This document shows positions 1 through 10,603 of a stretch of 64,000 nucleotides of DNA, piece by piece. The translations under genes were made by a program, and so were the position numbers. Origin of the DNA: Cerrena zonata (Eukaryota > Basidiomycota > Agaricomycetes > Polyporales > Cerrenaceae); the NCBI GenBank assembly GCA_038087015.1, contig JASBNA010000034.1, positions 429,824 through 493,823 of the forward strand, read 5' to 3'. The notes under the pieces are model-generated. The model saw only the letters and a program-made list of their open reading frames with translations. It ran no database searches and had not been told where the DNA came from. Position 1 is the stretch's first letter. Each line of letters opens with the position of its first letter.

Positions 1-249
1 CACCCCGATCCTACCGTGAAGGAGAAATTCAAGAAGGATGCCGAGGAATGGAACAAGGGGGACAACAAGCTAAAAGATATTATGTCGCATCCTTTTGTTC
101 AAGGCTTGGCTATCCTTCTCGCTGCTCCGTTTGCCCTCGCTGGTGGTGCCCTCTTTGCCGCCGGCGCCCTCGTGTACGGGACTGGAAAGTTGATTGTAGG
201 TTTAGGAGATGCACTTACCTTTGGTCAATTCCGCCATTGGACGTCTTGA
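1..249 (+). CDS. Small membrane protein, 3' part only (tandem copy 1)
   Basis: The reading frame is open from the first base of the window, so the start lies upstream. The visible C-terminal 82 residues have a charged segment (KEKFKKDAEEWNKGD) followed by a long hydrophobic, Ala/Gly-rich stretch that can form one or two membrane helices, then a short tail ending GQFRHWTS. It is clearly a paralogue of the next gene: both share a charged EEW/NAW-K-GD segment, the hydrophobic block, and an LTFG motif just before the end. I do not recognise a named family. Directly after the stop codon there is a GTAAGT donor with a TAG acceptor near base 315, so a 3'UTR intron is likely. Confidence 0.6.
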   Translation, partial: HPDPTVKEKFKKDAEEWNKGDNKLKDIMSHPFVQGLAILLAAPFALAGGALFAAGALVYGTGKLIVGLGDALTFGQFRHWTS

Positions 250-730
250 ATATGATGGTAAGTCGACTGTACACACTTTTTCATATCCGTGTTCACATTC
301 ACACCATTTCAACTAGATTCGAATATTGATACCCCTGCGGCACTTTCTTACATGTGTTGTACTTTTCGCAAATATCCCCCTCTTGAATGAAACTGCGTTG
401 ACTAGAAATATTGACTGCCGCGGCCGACTGTTATGTTTCGCTGCTTCAGATGTGTCTCACTAACGCCTTGAGTTTAGGATATCGACCCCATGATCTACTG
501 CGTGTTGCTGCGAACAGACACTCTTGTACCCCAGCGGCCATTATGAAACCTCAGTTCGGGCAGTTTTTAGGTGAAGAACCCCGATGTGGGATCCTGAATT
601 TCTGTACCGCAGTCATTTACGATATATTAATGCCACCATTTAGAATGCCTGGACTCTAAAGTAAACCAGCGTTCGTCGTTACTGCGGTGCGAGGCGTACT
701 TATCTACTCTCAAACTTTCGTCAATCAGAC
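250..730. other. Intergenic, tandem-pair spacer
   Basis: This holds the probable 3'UTR intron of the upstream gene (about 256-315) and the promoter of the next one. An 82-codon open frame at 411-659 starts without ATG and resembles nothing, so I do not call it. Confidence 0.4.
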
Positions 731-1273
731 ATGGCTACACCCCAAGACCTCCTCGCTGGCAGTCCTGTTGTCCCCAAATCCAGGTGCACTCCATTCCAAT
801 TCAAACTGTTGGGATTCCACTAACCCGCTATCAGCATGACACTCTCCGTCACCGACCTAGTGGATACCGATGTTCAAGAGAAAGAGGAAGAGTGGTTAGC
901 ACTTCTCCACCAACTCGCTGAAGGGATGAAGAGATACGAATCTCTGTCCCGGAAGAGGGACGCAGCAGAAAAAGAGCGTACCTCTCTCGAAGTCCTCTCA
1001 CTCATGCGGAAACTTGCGATGATCCATCCTGAAGAAGAGACCCGGAAGAAGTACGACAAAGATGCCAATGCATGGGAGAAGGGAGACAGGTTCGATAAAC
1101 ACCGGATTATCCGACCCCATATGTTTCTCTTGCAAGGATGCGCTATTCTTATCGCTACGCCGATCTTAGCATCGGGCGCTGTGCTGTACGGTAGTGGGAA
1201 GGTGCTCACAAGTATTGGGGACATGTTGACATTTGGTCGTCTCGATAAAGTTGTGACTGGGTCTATGGAGTAA
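731..1273 (+). CDS. Small membrane protein with N-terminal coiled coil (tandem copy 2)
   Basis: Two exons, 731-783 and 835-1273, are joined by a 51-base GT-AG intron that creates an AGC serine codon, giving about 163 residues. An ATG at 836 could also start the second exon, but the upstream exon starts with its own ATG and splices in frame. The first 100 residues are charged and predicted helical (EKEEEWLALLHQL, KRDAAEKERTSLEVL), typical of a coiled coil. A hydrophobic segment follows (LLQGCAILIATPILASGAVLYG), then an SIGDMLTFG motif and a short tail. Paralogy with the partial gene at the left edge shows a tandem duplication. A GTACGT donor lies just after the stop codon, suggesting a 3'UTR intron as in the neighbour. 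Family and function are unknown; a membrane-associated coiled-coil role is inference. Confidence 0.7.
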
Positions 1274-1717
1274 ATGGGTACGTTCATTTCGACGTCTTTG
1301 TTGGTTTGGTTTCTTTTGCTGATCTGTCTGGTTTCCAGTCGTGCGGGACGTGATATATTCGAATCTGCGTATTGGCTTTGAAAGTCGATCATTGCTAGCC
1401 CTACGCATTGTATGACTACTCATTTAAAGCAAGGAATCCTCAACTGTGAATTTAGGCGGTTCGAATGACTTAGGCTACTCGGCGTCATATAACCTGTAAC
1501 CTATACCGATACAATTTTTTTTGACTAACTGCACACCACAAGGTAAAAACTGAAAGATGATGGATTATCTAACTAAGTAAAGCTATTCTGAAGCATGGCA
1601 AGAACTCGTAACTGATCCATGAATCCGAGTGTAGCCAATTATTGATGTTGTTTGTCGTTATTTGTCAACGCCTTCCTCGAATTTGCCAAAAATGATGCTT
1701 CGAATGAAACCTCAGAC
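1274..1717. other. Intergenic, convergent 3' ends
   Basis: The 3'UTRs of the upstream plus-strand gene and the minus-strand aldo/keto reductase meet here. I see the putative 3'UTR intron (about 1278-1338) and nothing else. Confidence 0.4.
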
Positions 1718-3445
1718 TCAGTGACCGAGGATAGCGGAAGGTCGGTACGCCTCCTCCAGGTACTTCATTTCATCCTCGGAAAGAGTAACGTTGACGGATG
1801 CTATAAAAATAAGAATCATTATCACCTATACTTATTGAAGTTGATTTAGCTGATACATACCGATGAGATCCTCCAAGTTCTTCAGGTTTGTGGTGCCAAC
1901 AATTGGAGCAGTCACGCCTACCATGAAATCATAAGTGAAACGCTATAAAAACGGAGCGAAATTATTATCTTACCATCTTTGGCCATGATCCAAGCAGTCG
2001 AGATTTGAGCCATGGTAACGCCTTTCTTCTTCGCGAGCTCCTCAACTCTGCACGGGAAGGTACTGTGTAAGGAGAGAGTACAGGGAAGTGATAGAAAGAA
2101 ACTTGCCTGTTGACAATTTCAGGGGGACTGTCCTTGTAAAGGCCAAACCAGCTGATGAAACATTCGGGTTATTCATGAATTATAATAATTCTGGTACTTC
2201 AAGACTTACTCATCCGTTTGAGAACGCTTGGTAGCGGCATTGAGAGGTCTGGTCAATACACCACGAGCAAGGGGAGACCACGGAATAGCTCCGACGCCGA
2301 ACATCTAGGAAGCTTAGTGAGAAGAATGCGTAGAGGCTCTGTCATGCTTCACAAACCTTGAGAGTCGGGAACATCTCACGCTCTTCTTCGCGGTAAAGCA
2401 GGTTGTAATGGTTCTGCATCGAGATGAATGGCGTGAGGTTGTGGGAGATGGCATAATCTGTAAATCGGATCATCGTCTCTATAGCTCGAGTGGTGCTTCG
2501 AATAACGGAACACGTACTTTGCATAGCATGGACTAGAATGAGGAAGCGGTCAGTTTCACGGTGATGGGGGTAGTAGCAAGAACATTGGTCTCACATTGGT
2601 AAGCATAGCAAGAGCTCATTCCGATGTAACGAACGTAGCCGGCTTTGACCACATCGTGGAGAGCTTGCATTGTCTCCTCGATGGGAGTATCCGGGTCAAA
2701 TCTGTGGCCTGAGTAGGGAGATTATTGATGAGCACGAACGCGCGCATATTCAAATTGAGCGCAAACTTACATTGAAGGACATCGATATAATCGACTTGAA
2801 GACGTTCCAAGCTGTGCTTCACGGAGTCGAAGATATGCTAGGGAGATATATGAATATTGCTCCTTGTCATAGATTTTGTAGTGATATGTACCTTGCGACT
2901 CAAACCGTATTGGTTGACTAACCGATTTGGTCGAGGTCGAGGCCAAACGTGCTGCTCTGGTCTTTTCCAACAGCAAAGAAGACCTGTTCGGTGTGATTAG
3001 GTCCACAGAACGTATATCATCAACGTATTCAACTGCAGTACCTTGGTCATGATGACGATCTCATCACGAGGTAGTTTAAGTTCTTTGATTGCTTTTCCAA
3101 GGATAACCTCGGATACGCCATTAGAGTACATCTAATGATGCAATAAGTAGATGAAGAGGTTGTCATGGTAGACTGTAAACGTACATTGGCGGTGTCGAAG
3201 GTTTGGATACCATGATCATAGGCAAATTTGATGTGTTTGAAAGCTTCTTGCTCATCGCCGATGACCCAGTTGGCCCACTCGGGGCTTCCGTAAGACATGC
3301 ATCCTAGAATAATCTTGGATACTTTCAACCCGGATTTTCCAAGTCGAACTACGACAATGCATATGAGTATTAAGCACGCCTCCTTACTCAGAGAGTAGAA
3401 AAGCTGCAACGTACCGTATGGAACCTTTTGAATTTGACCAGACAT
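1718..3445 (-). CDS. Aldo/keto reductase
   Basis: NADPH-dependent carbonyl reductase of the aldo/keto reductase superfamily (about 340 residues, the usual size), probably cytosolic. The gene is split into about nine exons. The first is [10 protein letters not shown], whose last base joins after the intron to give [17 protein letters not shown]. The catalytic tetrad can be read directly: Asp in FDTAN and Tyr in MYSNGVSE (joined across an intron), Lys in IVIMTK, and His in CHRFDPDTP, again just after an intron. Other family landmarks are [22 protein letters not shown] and [10 protein letters not shown]. The end reads [13 protein letters not shown] before TGA. The fold places it with the aryl-alcohol dehydrogenase/YakC-like fungal reductases; the substrate cannot be told. 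The first ATG with a TATA box 87 bases upstream was chosen. Confidence 0.9.
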
Positions 3446-4092
3446 CTTATCTGTTGTTGAGAGGTTGTTTGAAGAAGTGAAGTACGAGGAGATTGCTTGA
3501 GTTTGATCTCTCAAGCGGGTCCTTTTATACCTATCCAACGCTCCTGTTTCTGATGAGGATAAGATGACGTATACTCAGAGCTATTTGTTAATGCCGACTG
3601 ACACGAAACGATTCAGTATTCCGGCATCGGTTGCATTCCTATGTAGTCAGTGCCATTATGATGAATAAGGAAAACCCGAGTTCGGTACCCAATATTAGAG
3701 GAGTATGATAGGTAGAAGTAGATACCTAAGCGATGAAGGGGTGAATGGAATGCGGCAGCAGACTTGCGTACACAACGGCATTTCCTAGTAACTTGAGTAG
3801 TATAGTATTGCCTGAGACTGGTTTGAGACAAGATGCAAAGAATAGCATCGAGGCCACGAGGTCGTAGAGCTATAAAGCGAGTTATCGGACTTACGAGAAT
3901 CGGGATTCGCGCTAGATGCCTATCACCACAATTTGTGAAAGTATCGCCCCCACATCCCTCAAGTTGGAGTCCGATTGATAGCAGGCTGACAGAGCGAATA
4001 AACCGTGCATGGAAGGCATGTGTCGATGAGAAGAGGCCTATACCAAAGGGGTTAAGAATATTAAAGACATAATTTTCACAAAGGACGAAGTG
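3446..4092. other. Promoter side of the reductase gene, otherwise empty
   Basis: Apart from the TATA element I find no supported gene. ORFs at 3613-3831 (minus) and 3833-4072 (plus) have no recognisable content or splice context. Confidence 0.4.
3532..3539 (-). promoter_or_regulatory. TATA box of the aldo/keto reductase
   Basis: Minus-strand TATAAAAG lies 87 bases upstream of the chosen ATG, a normal distance for a fungal core promoter. Confidence 0.6.
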
Positions 4093-4380
4093 TCAATATC
4101 GATGATTAGTTGTGGGTGCTTCCAGGTTCTGACTCGGACTACGACGGAAGTGATAACTTCTTTCTAAATACTCATACTCAGACATTCCCTTCTGGTACCA
4201 ACGCCAATATGGGATGACGACACCCAAAGGTGCATGTGCTGTCGCTGTGGGGCCTGGAGATATCGGACTGAAGAATCTGGACAATTTCTCAATGAAATAT
4301 AGATGAAAGAAATGGCAGGATATGGTCAAGCAAGCAAAACCAAGGAGGACAAACTTCTCGACAAAGGTGTGTGTCAACAT
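4093..4380 (-). CDS. Hypothetical small membrane protein
   Basis: A 95-codon intronless frame with a true ATG. The first 30 residues are hydrophobic (KFVLLGFACLTISCHFFHLY), like a signal anchor, followed by a polar tail with aromatic residues (PYWRWYQKGMSEYEYLERSY). It lies 100 bases downstream of another short minus-strand ORF that also begins with a hydrophobic helix. No family is recognised, and an unconserved frame of this length could be chance. Confidence 0.3.
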   Translation of the reverse strand: MLTHTFVEKFVLLGFACLTISCHFFHLYFIEKLSRFFSPISPGPTATAHAPLGVVIPYWRWYQKGMSEYEYLERSYHFRRSPSQNLEAPTTNHRY

Positions 4381-4479
4381 GTTTGAGTTGCGGCCAAGTT
4401 GGACACTTCATCGTAAACTTGGCACTAAGAGTGACAATAACACCCGGGCCGTAATAGGCATTGCAATTCGACTCTAGGT

Positions 4480-4668
4480 CTACTGCAGATTGTCTTCATC
4501 CTGGGTTGAGGCTGTAGCTGAGCCTAATGGGTAGTCTGTTCGCAGATTAGTAGTCTCGATTATCTATGTCGGAGGGGAAGTTAGATTTTAACACATATGC
4601 GGGTTACGCACCACTATGGAGAAGAACGAGGCAATAAGGCCAAATATCCCAAACCATCTGGTTTTCAT
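4480..4668 (-). CDS. Very small predicted membrane or secreted protein
   Basis: Two short exons, 4612-4668 and 4480-4563, are joined by a 48-base intron (donor GTGCGT, acceptor ATAG). They encode about 46 residues: MKTRWFGIFGLIASFFSIV, a basic start plus hydrophobic helix, then a polar tail ending ASTQDEDNLQ. It is below usual ORF cut-offs. Support comes from a second, partly decayed copy at about 48540-48670, in which both the intron borders and the exon sequence are recognisable. It sits next to the tRNA-Met gene in both places, so it travelled with the duplicated block. Function unknown. Confidence 0.4.
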
Positions 4669-4797
4669 TGGAGTCTACAGTAGATTGATTCACTGCTAGA
4701 TGCTCTTCTTGCATAGTGCAATGTATTCTCAATAAAACAAGGTACAACGCACGACCAGAAGTGGCTCATTGCTGGAACTTACCAGATAAAAAGAAGC

Positions 4798-4901
4798 TGT
4801 CCAGGGCGAGAGTCGAACTCGCGATCCCGGGATTGCGTAAGCAACGCTTACTCATATTCGAAATATGAGACCCATGCTCTAACCAACTGAGCCACCCAGA
4901 C
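4798..4901 (-). tRNA. tRNA-Met (CAU), elongator type, with intron
   Basis: The 104-base gene folds as a standard tRNA: acceptor GTCTGGG paired with CCTGGAC (two G-T pairs), discriminator A, D stem GCTC/GAGC, and T arm GCGAG-TTCGACT-CTCGC. The anticodon loop is CTCATAA with anticodon CAT, interrupted after position 37 by an intron of about 30 bases, the usual place in fungi. The T-T opposition at the base of the anticodon stem is also found in yeast elongator tRNA-Met. An identical tRNA body with one intron difference is at 48290-48393. Confidence 0.92.
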
Positions 4902-5219
4902 ATTACTCATATAGCAGGCGTTCTGGTCATGACGCTACCGATCATTGGGCCGAATTTCGTGATATGGAAGACACTGGTTCCTAGGATGCCATCTTTTCTG
5001 AAACCACTATGAAGCCAATAATGCTACCTTTCAAGATCTCACCTTATGTGCAGTATAGCTCCGGGATAGCAGATAAGATCCTTAGAGGGTTTCCGCTTGC
5101 GGCTTGCCTTTCTGACCGCGGTGTTCCTTGTGCGCTCTTACTGAACTTCTCGAACTCAATCGATAGATAAGGTATGGAGTGTGGACCTAGCATGGAACAT
5201 ATTCATCTCTCCCTGCTCG

Positions 5220-8088
5220 ATGTCGGGACAACCCTTCTCTGGCATTGTCTACGGCTCACCGGAAAGTGGTCTCATTCATCTACCTCTTGTCGAAGTGAAA
5301 GTGCGGGCTCTGGTCGTAGATGGTACGTCATATCCACCGTATATACCCATCTGATAATATCAATGACTTGCCTAGTCTCTGCACGAGTGACATTGAGCCA
5401 GGTATTCGTCAACCAGGATCCTGATCGAACTCCTCGTGCCAAATATGTATTCCCAATACCTGCCGGTGCTGCTGTTTGCGCCTTTGAGATGCACACAGAA
5501 GACGGCCGGATAATTCGCGGTATAGCAAAGGAGAGGGAACAAGCACATCGGGAACATGAACAGGCTTTGAATTCCGGAAAACTTACGAGCCTAGTCGAAT
5601 GGGCTACAGATGACAGTACGCAATCCCTTCTTATTCCAAGACAGCAGCGGCCTGAGTGTACCGACCTCAGTTTTTACAATATCTGTGGGGTCTGTTCCCA
5701 TAAAACAGCGTGTTACCACCCATTTGACTGTACGGCTGCTCATTATTGGCATACGAACGCTGCTAACTCGTGTTCTTGTAGTACGTCGTCGATTTGATGA
5801 GTAATGATATTGCATCCCAGATACGCTTACAGCTGCCTATGTACATCGGGGAACGATACGGCAAGCTACCTGCTACCATGGAAGGTGCGTCACAAGGTTC
5901 GTCTCGCACCCGAGTGCGAATCGTAGTCGCCATCCAAACCAAAGGTGCAATAAAGGCAATCAATTGTCCAACCCATCCGTCCATTTCCATTTCCCCGTAT
6001 CAAACTCATCGCGGTCACTCATCTCGCCATCGCATGATTGCCCGGCTCAGGTCCAAAGAGTTTCTGCAAAGAGACTTTGTATTGGTCATCGAAGCTCATG
6101 GTCTCGATGTTCCCAGATGCTTTGTTGAATATGGACCGACGGGATCTGGCACAGTTGCATTGCAACTTACCATGGTTCCGAAATTCGAGTCTGCTCCGAT
6201 GATATCCAAGGAGTATATCTTCCTTGTGGATTGCAGTGGAAGCATGGGACAGGAAAACCGTATCGAGAACGCAAAAGTCGCACTTGTTGCATTGCTTCAA
6301 ACACTCCCTAAGCACGGCACATTTTTTAACATACTCCGCTTCGGCAACAGTACAACTTCCTTGTATAGTTCAAGCCAGGCATACAGCGAGAACACCCTTC
6401 GACAAGCAGTAAGTTGATTTACTCTAATACCAATAGTGTCTTAACATCTTCTAGAAATCACATATCGACCTCATTGATGCAGATTATGGGGGAACAGAAA
6501 TTTGCTTGGCACTTCAAACCGTTTTCAGAAACCGCAGTAGGTCCATACCCAGCGAAGTTTTTGTTTTGACTGATGGGGAGGTGAGTCCACAATCTTCGTG
6601 CTTATTTCTAACATACTAAGATCGTAGGTTTACGACGACGGAGCGGTTGATAGTGTGAGGATAGCAGTTTCCCAAGCCGCGCCCCATGCCCCTTTGCATG
6701 TCTTTGTCCTCGGAATAGGCAATACTGCCTCCTCAGCAATGTGTCAAGGTATTGCCGATGCAGGGAATGGTGTCTATTTAATGACCACCTCTGCCGAAGA
6801 GATCCTTGGGAAAACATCGAGCCTAGTTCGTGCTGGTAGGACATCATTCATCAAGGATGTAACGATCGACTGGAAGGTGCCTTCCCCATCGAGTATTGAT
6901 GGCGCCGTACGGTTTGTACAAGATGATGCCTTCGTTCATCAAGCACCGCTCAAGATCGAGTCCATCTATCCTGGACATCGTTTTATCGTTTTCGCTATCA
7001 TTAAACACGATGGTTTCATCGTACCAAGGGAGGTCACTGTGAAAGGAAAGAAAGGTGACCAAGACGTCAGCATCCGAGTCCCGGTTGAATATGCCAAGTT
7101 CTCCGACGAGCTCCCCGACATACCGCTAATTCATACCCTTGCTGCCCAGCGACTCGTCAGGAGCATACTCTCCGGAAATATTCCCATGACTCCACTCATT
7201 GATGAGAAAACTGCTGTGGTACGCCTTGCAGAGCAGTATCAGCTGGTCACACCCTATACCTCATTTATTGCCGTCGAGGGCGAAGGTGGCAGAAGTAACG
7301 AAACTCCTGCTCAAGTCCGGGCTAGACACAACCCAACAACTCGAACTATCCCCGTCCACCACTCATCGGACGACTCGCACCCGCCCCCACGTGAGTTAGC
7401 CGGTTGGGGTGAATATCTCACGGAATGGATTTCTTTTGGTACTAGCTACCTCGAAACTCTTGGGCCTTCCTTGTGGGACACGGTATTCAGGTCCTGGTGG
7501 TCCACTCCTAGTGGCAATCCCGTCGCTGTAGAGGACCGCCAGGAAACGGATCCCGTTGGCAATGTCTCGGATGGGTACCCGTCTGACGACTATTCGACAA
7601 TGAGTTCATTGTTAAGTTACTCAGAGTCAGATTGGTCCGACGAACCGAGAAGACGTCCTGCGCCTCCCCTATTAGACCCAAACCCTCGTAGTCCATCCCC
7701 GCAATTGGTGCTTGTCGATGACGAAGTCCAACAGCCTTCCCGCGCTCGGCTAGCATTTCCCAACATTACTCCATCAGCTCTTCCAATCAACGAAAACGTC
7801 TTCACTCTGATTTGTCTGCAATCCTTTGACGGCTCCTTCCTTCCAAGTGATGAGCTTAGCCGCATTGTTGGCCCAACCGCGCTTTCATTGCCTGGCGGTT
7901 CTCAAATCGACCAGAAGCTTTGGGCGACGGCGGTCGCCGTGGCTTATTTCCGAAAGCATCTAGGCAACCAGCAGGAGTTATTAGACGGGCTTGTAGAAAA
8001 GGCAGTGGAATTTGCTGATGAAAGCGGACTTATCAGCACTGCTGACTTTGAGGCTTTGATTGAGCAGGCGAAAGGTGTCGTGGTATGA
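5220..8088 (+). CDS. VIT and VWA domain protein (gene A)
   Basis: Six exons (5220-5322, 5376-5615, 5671-5729, 5782-6408, 6455-6580, 6628-8088) give about 871 residues. Residues 1-130 form a VIT domain (GIVYGSPESG, VTLSQVF, KYVFPIP, CAFEMHTEDGRIIRG). A VWA domain follows at about 270-450, with the MIDAS motif DCSGS and FVLTDGE. A linker rich in Ser/Pro/Asp leads to a C-terminal domain (LQSFDGSF, KLWATAVAVAYFRKHL) shared with the other three copies here. The layout resembles the VWA5A/inter-alpha-trypsin-inhibitor-like intracellular group, thought to bind partners through the metal-ion site. There is no signal peptide. The start MSGQPFSG was chosen because it aligns with MSRSFHG of the copy at 15968. 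The exact cellular job is unknown. Confidence 0.88.
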
Positions 8089-8662
8089 ATTGTCTCACAG
8101 ATTTGTGAATGGATTTTTGCTTATGATTTACTGACTTTGATTTGATCCTCAATACTTGTGTACAGAGTTTTCCTAGAAAACATATGACTTTTTCCGTGTA
8201 TACTGGTGCTGAACTCATGATCAGCCTACATTTGCTTTAGGACGATCTAAAACAGGATACCTCAGGATTCGAGCTTCTCCGTCTCACGTTCTCACCAGTC
8301 ATAAGGATAAGGAAGTCAGCAGTGAACCTTACTATCCATGCTAACTCACATGGCCTGGACTTGCCCGTGAAAGACACGCTGTTTCGCTGTCAAAATCCGC
8401 ACCCTCCCATCCAATCTACGCATCCGGTATTAATGGTCGCTTGACACGCCTCTCCGGCTTCTCCTTGGTCAAGAAGGTAAATTGGCTATACTTGTATGAA
8501 TGAAGCCGTGCCGAGGCGTGGGTCTCTGCCATAAAGTATTCTGGGAAAGAAGTTTAAGGGCGGATTGTCCATCCACCCGACAGTTCTTCAGGTGTATATA
8601 GGGATCGGTCGTACCTCATTCTTCAGACCGTTCACGGATACTGTACACGTCCCTGGTTCGAG
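8089..8662. other. Intergenic
   Basis: 3' flank of the VIT/VWA gene and promoter of the DUF6533 gene. A GTATATAGG near 8594 could be a TATA-like element. Nothing else seen. Confidence 0.35.
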
Positions 8663-10370
8663 ATGTTGGACTCGTTGCCTGGAGGCTATTCACTCGATGT
8701 CTTCCAGAATATGAGGGTAGAGACGGTGCGTCACAATCGATCAGCGGCATACACTAAACGACTAAAATAGCATTATAGTACACAAACAGTTCGTATTGAC
8801 CCAGTGTTATGGTAGAAGGTTATCGCTGATATTGAACGCAGTGGCTGCAGCCAGTCTCTTGGTACGCATCCATCAACTGAGATATTGTTATCTCACTTAC
8901 ATCATACCCAGATGTACGACTGTATTTTGACGATTCATGACGAGATTACTCTCATATGGCCCTCACGACTAAATCTGGTCAAGATACTCTTCTTCCTGAC
9001 GAGATATATGGCTTTCGTAGATGTCTCTCTAGTGCTATACTGTTCGTCGTTTTACTTGGCTTGTCTGTAACGTATACTCATCACTCTAAAGATCAGCTCA
9101 AGCCACAAATTACAGTCCACGAGTGTGAGATAGTCTACAAATTGGCGGGATGTGAGCTTCTCACTCTCCGAGTCCTTCCTCTTACTCATATATGATTACC
9201 TTTACAATTATCAGGGTTCATTCTTATTGGTATTATTATTGCGGAAAGTGAGTAACATCGTCCATTTCACCCGATTAATTCTCTCATCTTATTCATACGT
9301 CCCAAGCGATTCTACTTGTTCGAACATGGGCAATATGGGGACGGGGTTCGAAGTTGGCAATCTCGTTTCTCATACTATTCGCTCTTGCAGCGGGACCAGC
9401 TCTCGCGATCCAAAACATGTTTATGAATTCCATCGTCTGTGAGTATCAATTTATAGAGCAACACTTTTTTAAAATACTCATGACTTGTGACTCAGTTGCA
9501 CCCTTGTCTGATCCAGCGACACCAGGGTTAGTTGCTAGTGCATGAAATGTCACATTGTATTGAATAAGATATAGGTGTCTCGTTGTCGCAGGTAGTCCCG
9601 TCATAGCCATCAGCTTTATCATCGTGATCATAATCGAGACAAGTAAGTTCTTTCTCAAAATACCCTGAAATTAACATCATAGTAACCACAATATCTCAGT
9701 CGTTCTCATCTTGACACTCATCAAGGCGATACAACATTGTAAATTATATTACTCACACTGTGGTATCTTGACTGAAGTATTCACTTCAGTTCGCCTGGCT
9801 GGGCGTCAGGATTTCCTGTCTGTGCTCTATCGTGACGGTAAGAAGAGCATCCGTACTGATATCGATGACGCGCTGACATTAGCTTGATATATAGGCCTCT
9901 TGTTTTACGTTTATTGCCTCTGTATGTCATCCTACGAGTATCCTGCAATATCCATATTGACGTTTCGATAGCTATATCTATTGCAAATCTCATCGTCATT
10001 GCCGGAACTCCTGTATGAATCTATCCATATCCTCATCTTTCAGATTGGCTAATATAGAACATAATAGAGAGGTCTTGCAACAACACTGGCTCTGTAAGTT
10101 CTGACGGTTTTAATAATCTGTGTTGGAATCTGACCTAATGCATTCAGCATACAACGTGTATTACACTCCTGCTTGACCTCTCGCATCCTCGTACACCTAC
10201 GACTAGCAAGCTCACGAGACTCAATACTGTACTCGGTACGGAACACCAACGTCACGACCCTTCGATCTATATCTATGATGTTGTACGTATCTCCATCATC
10301 TCACACCATGCCTGAAGGCCAGCCGTTGCGTACACCATTGGGCGCATCAGTGTCATCAACGGAAGCCTGA
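8663..10370 (+). CDS. DUF6533 multi-pass membrane protein (copy 1)
   Basis: About fourteen small exons encode a seven-helix-type membrane protein. The first four exons are 8663-8725, 8779-8788 (10 bases), 8842-8861 (20 bases) and 8912-9041. The second copy at 57222 has the same four lengths, which fixes the model. Family marks are MYDCILTIHDEITLIW, FFLTRYMAFVDVSLVLY, the LVRTWAIWGRG segment in the middle, VLYRDGLLFYVY, and IQRVLHSCLTSRILVHLR near the end. These are the standard blocks of DUF6533 proteins, an Agaricomycete-specific expanded family of unknown function; receptor-like roles are only speculation. The last exon runs to TGA at 10368. Earlier stops in other frames disappear once the short exons are used. 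Confidence 0.8.
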
Positions 10371-10603
10371 ACACTCTTGATATAGGACAATGTATGTACT
10401 GTATTTATACATCTGGGTTCCGAAATGGACGGATAGAAGAGTCTTCGTGTATCATGTAGTTCGTAAATAGCAATGCAACGTCATCTAAGTAATACAGTAA
10501 ATGTCGATAAAAGCTGCACGATAGCGATAGCAAAAAAAAAACAGATTGGAAGGACACCCTGTCGCGTTTAACGCAGGGCAATGCCTATCCTATGAAGATG
10601 GGA

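Larger units (their letters stand above)
4480..5175. repeat. Duplicated tRNA locus, copy 1 (inverted relative to 48094-48670)
   Basis: Read on the minus strand, this stretch (small gene, tRNA-Met and the 270 bases upstream of the tRNA) aligns with 48094-48670 on the plus strand. Shared anchors include CTATCGATTGAG near the boundary, the AAGAAGTTCAGTAAG segment, TCACGAAATT upstream of the tRNA, the whole tRNA, and GTGCGTAACCCGCATATGTG in the small-gene intron. The non-coding parts have diverged with small indels. Similarity stops about 45 bases before the VIT/VWA start at 5220. Confidence 0.75.

Noticed and set aside
411..659. 82-codon plus-strand frame between the tandem membrane genes
   Set aside because: Starts without ATG and lies where the 3'UTR and promoter are expected; no recognisable content.
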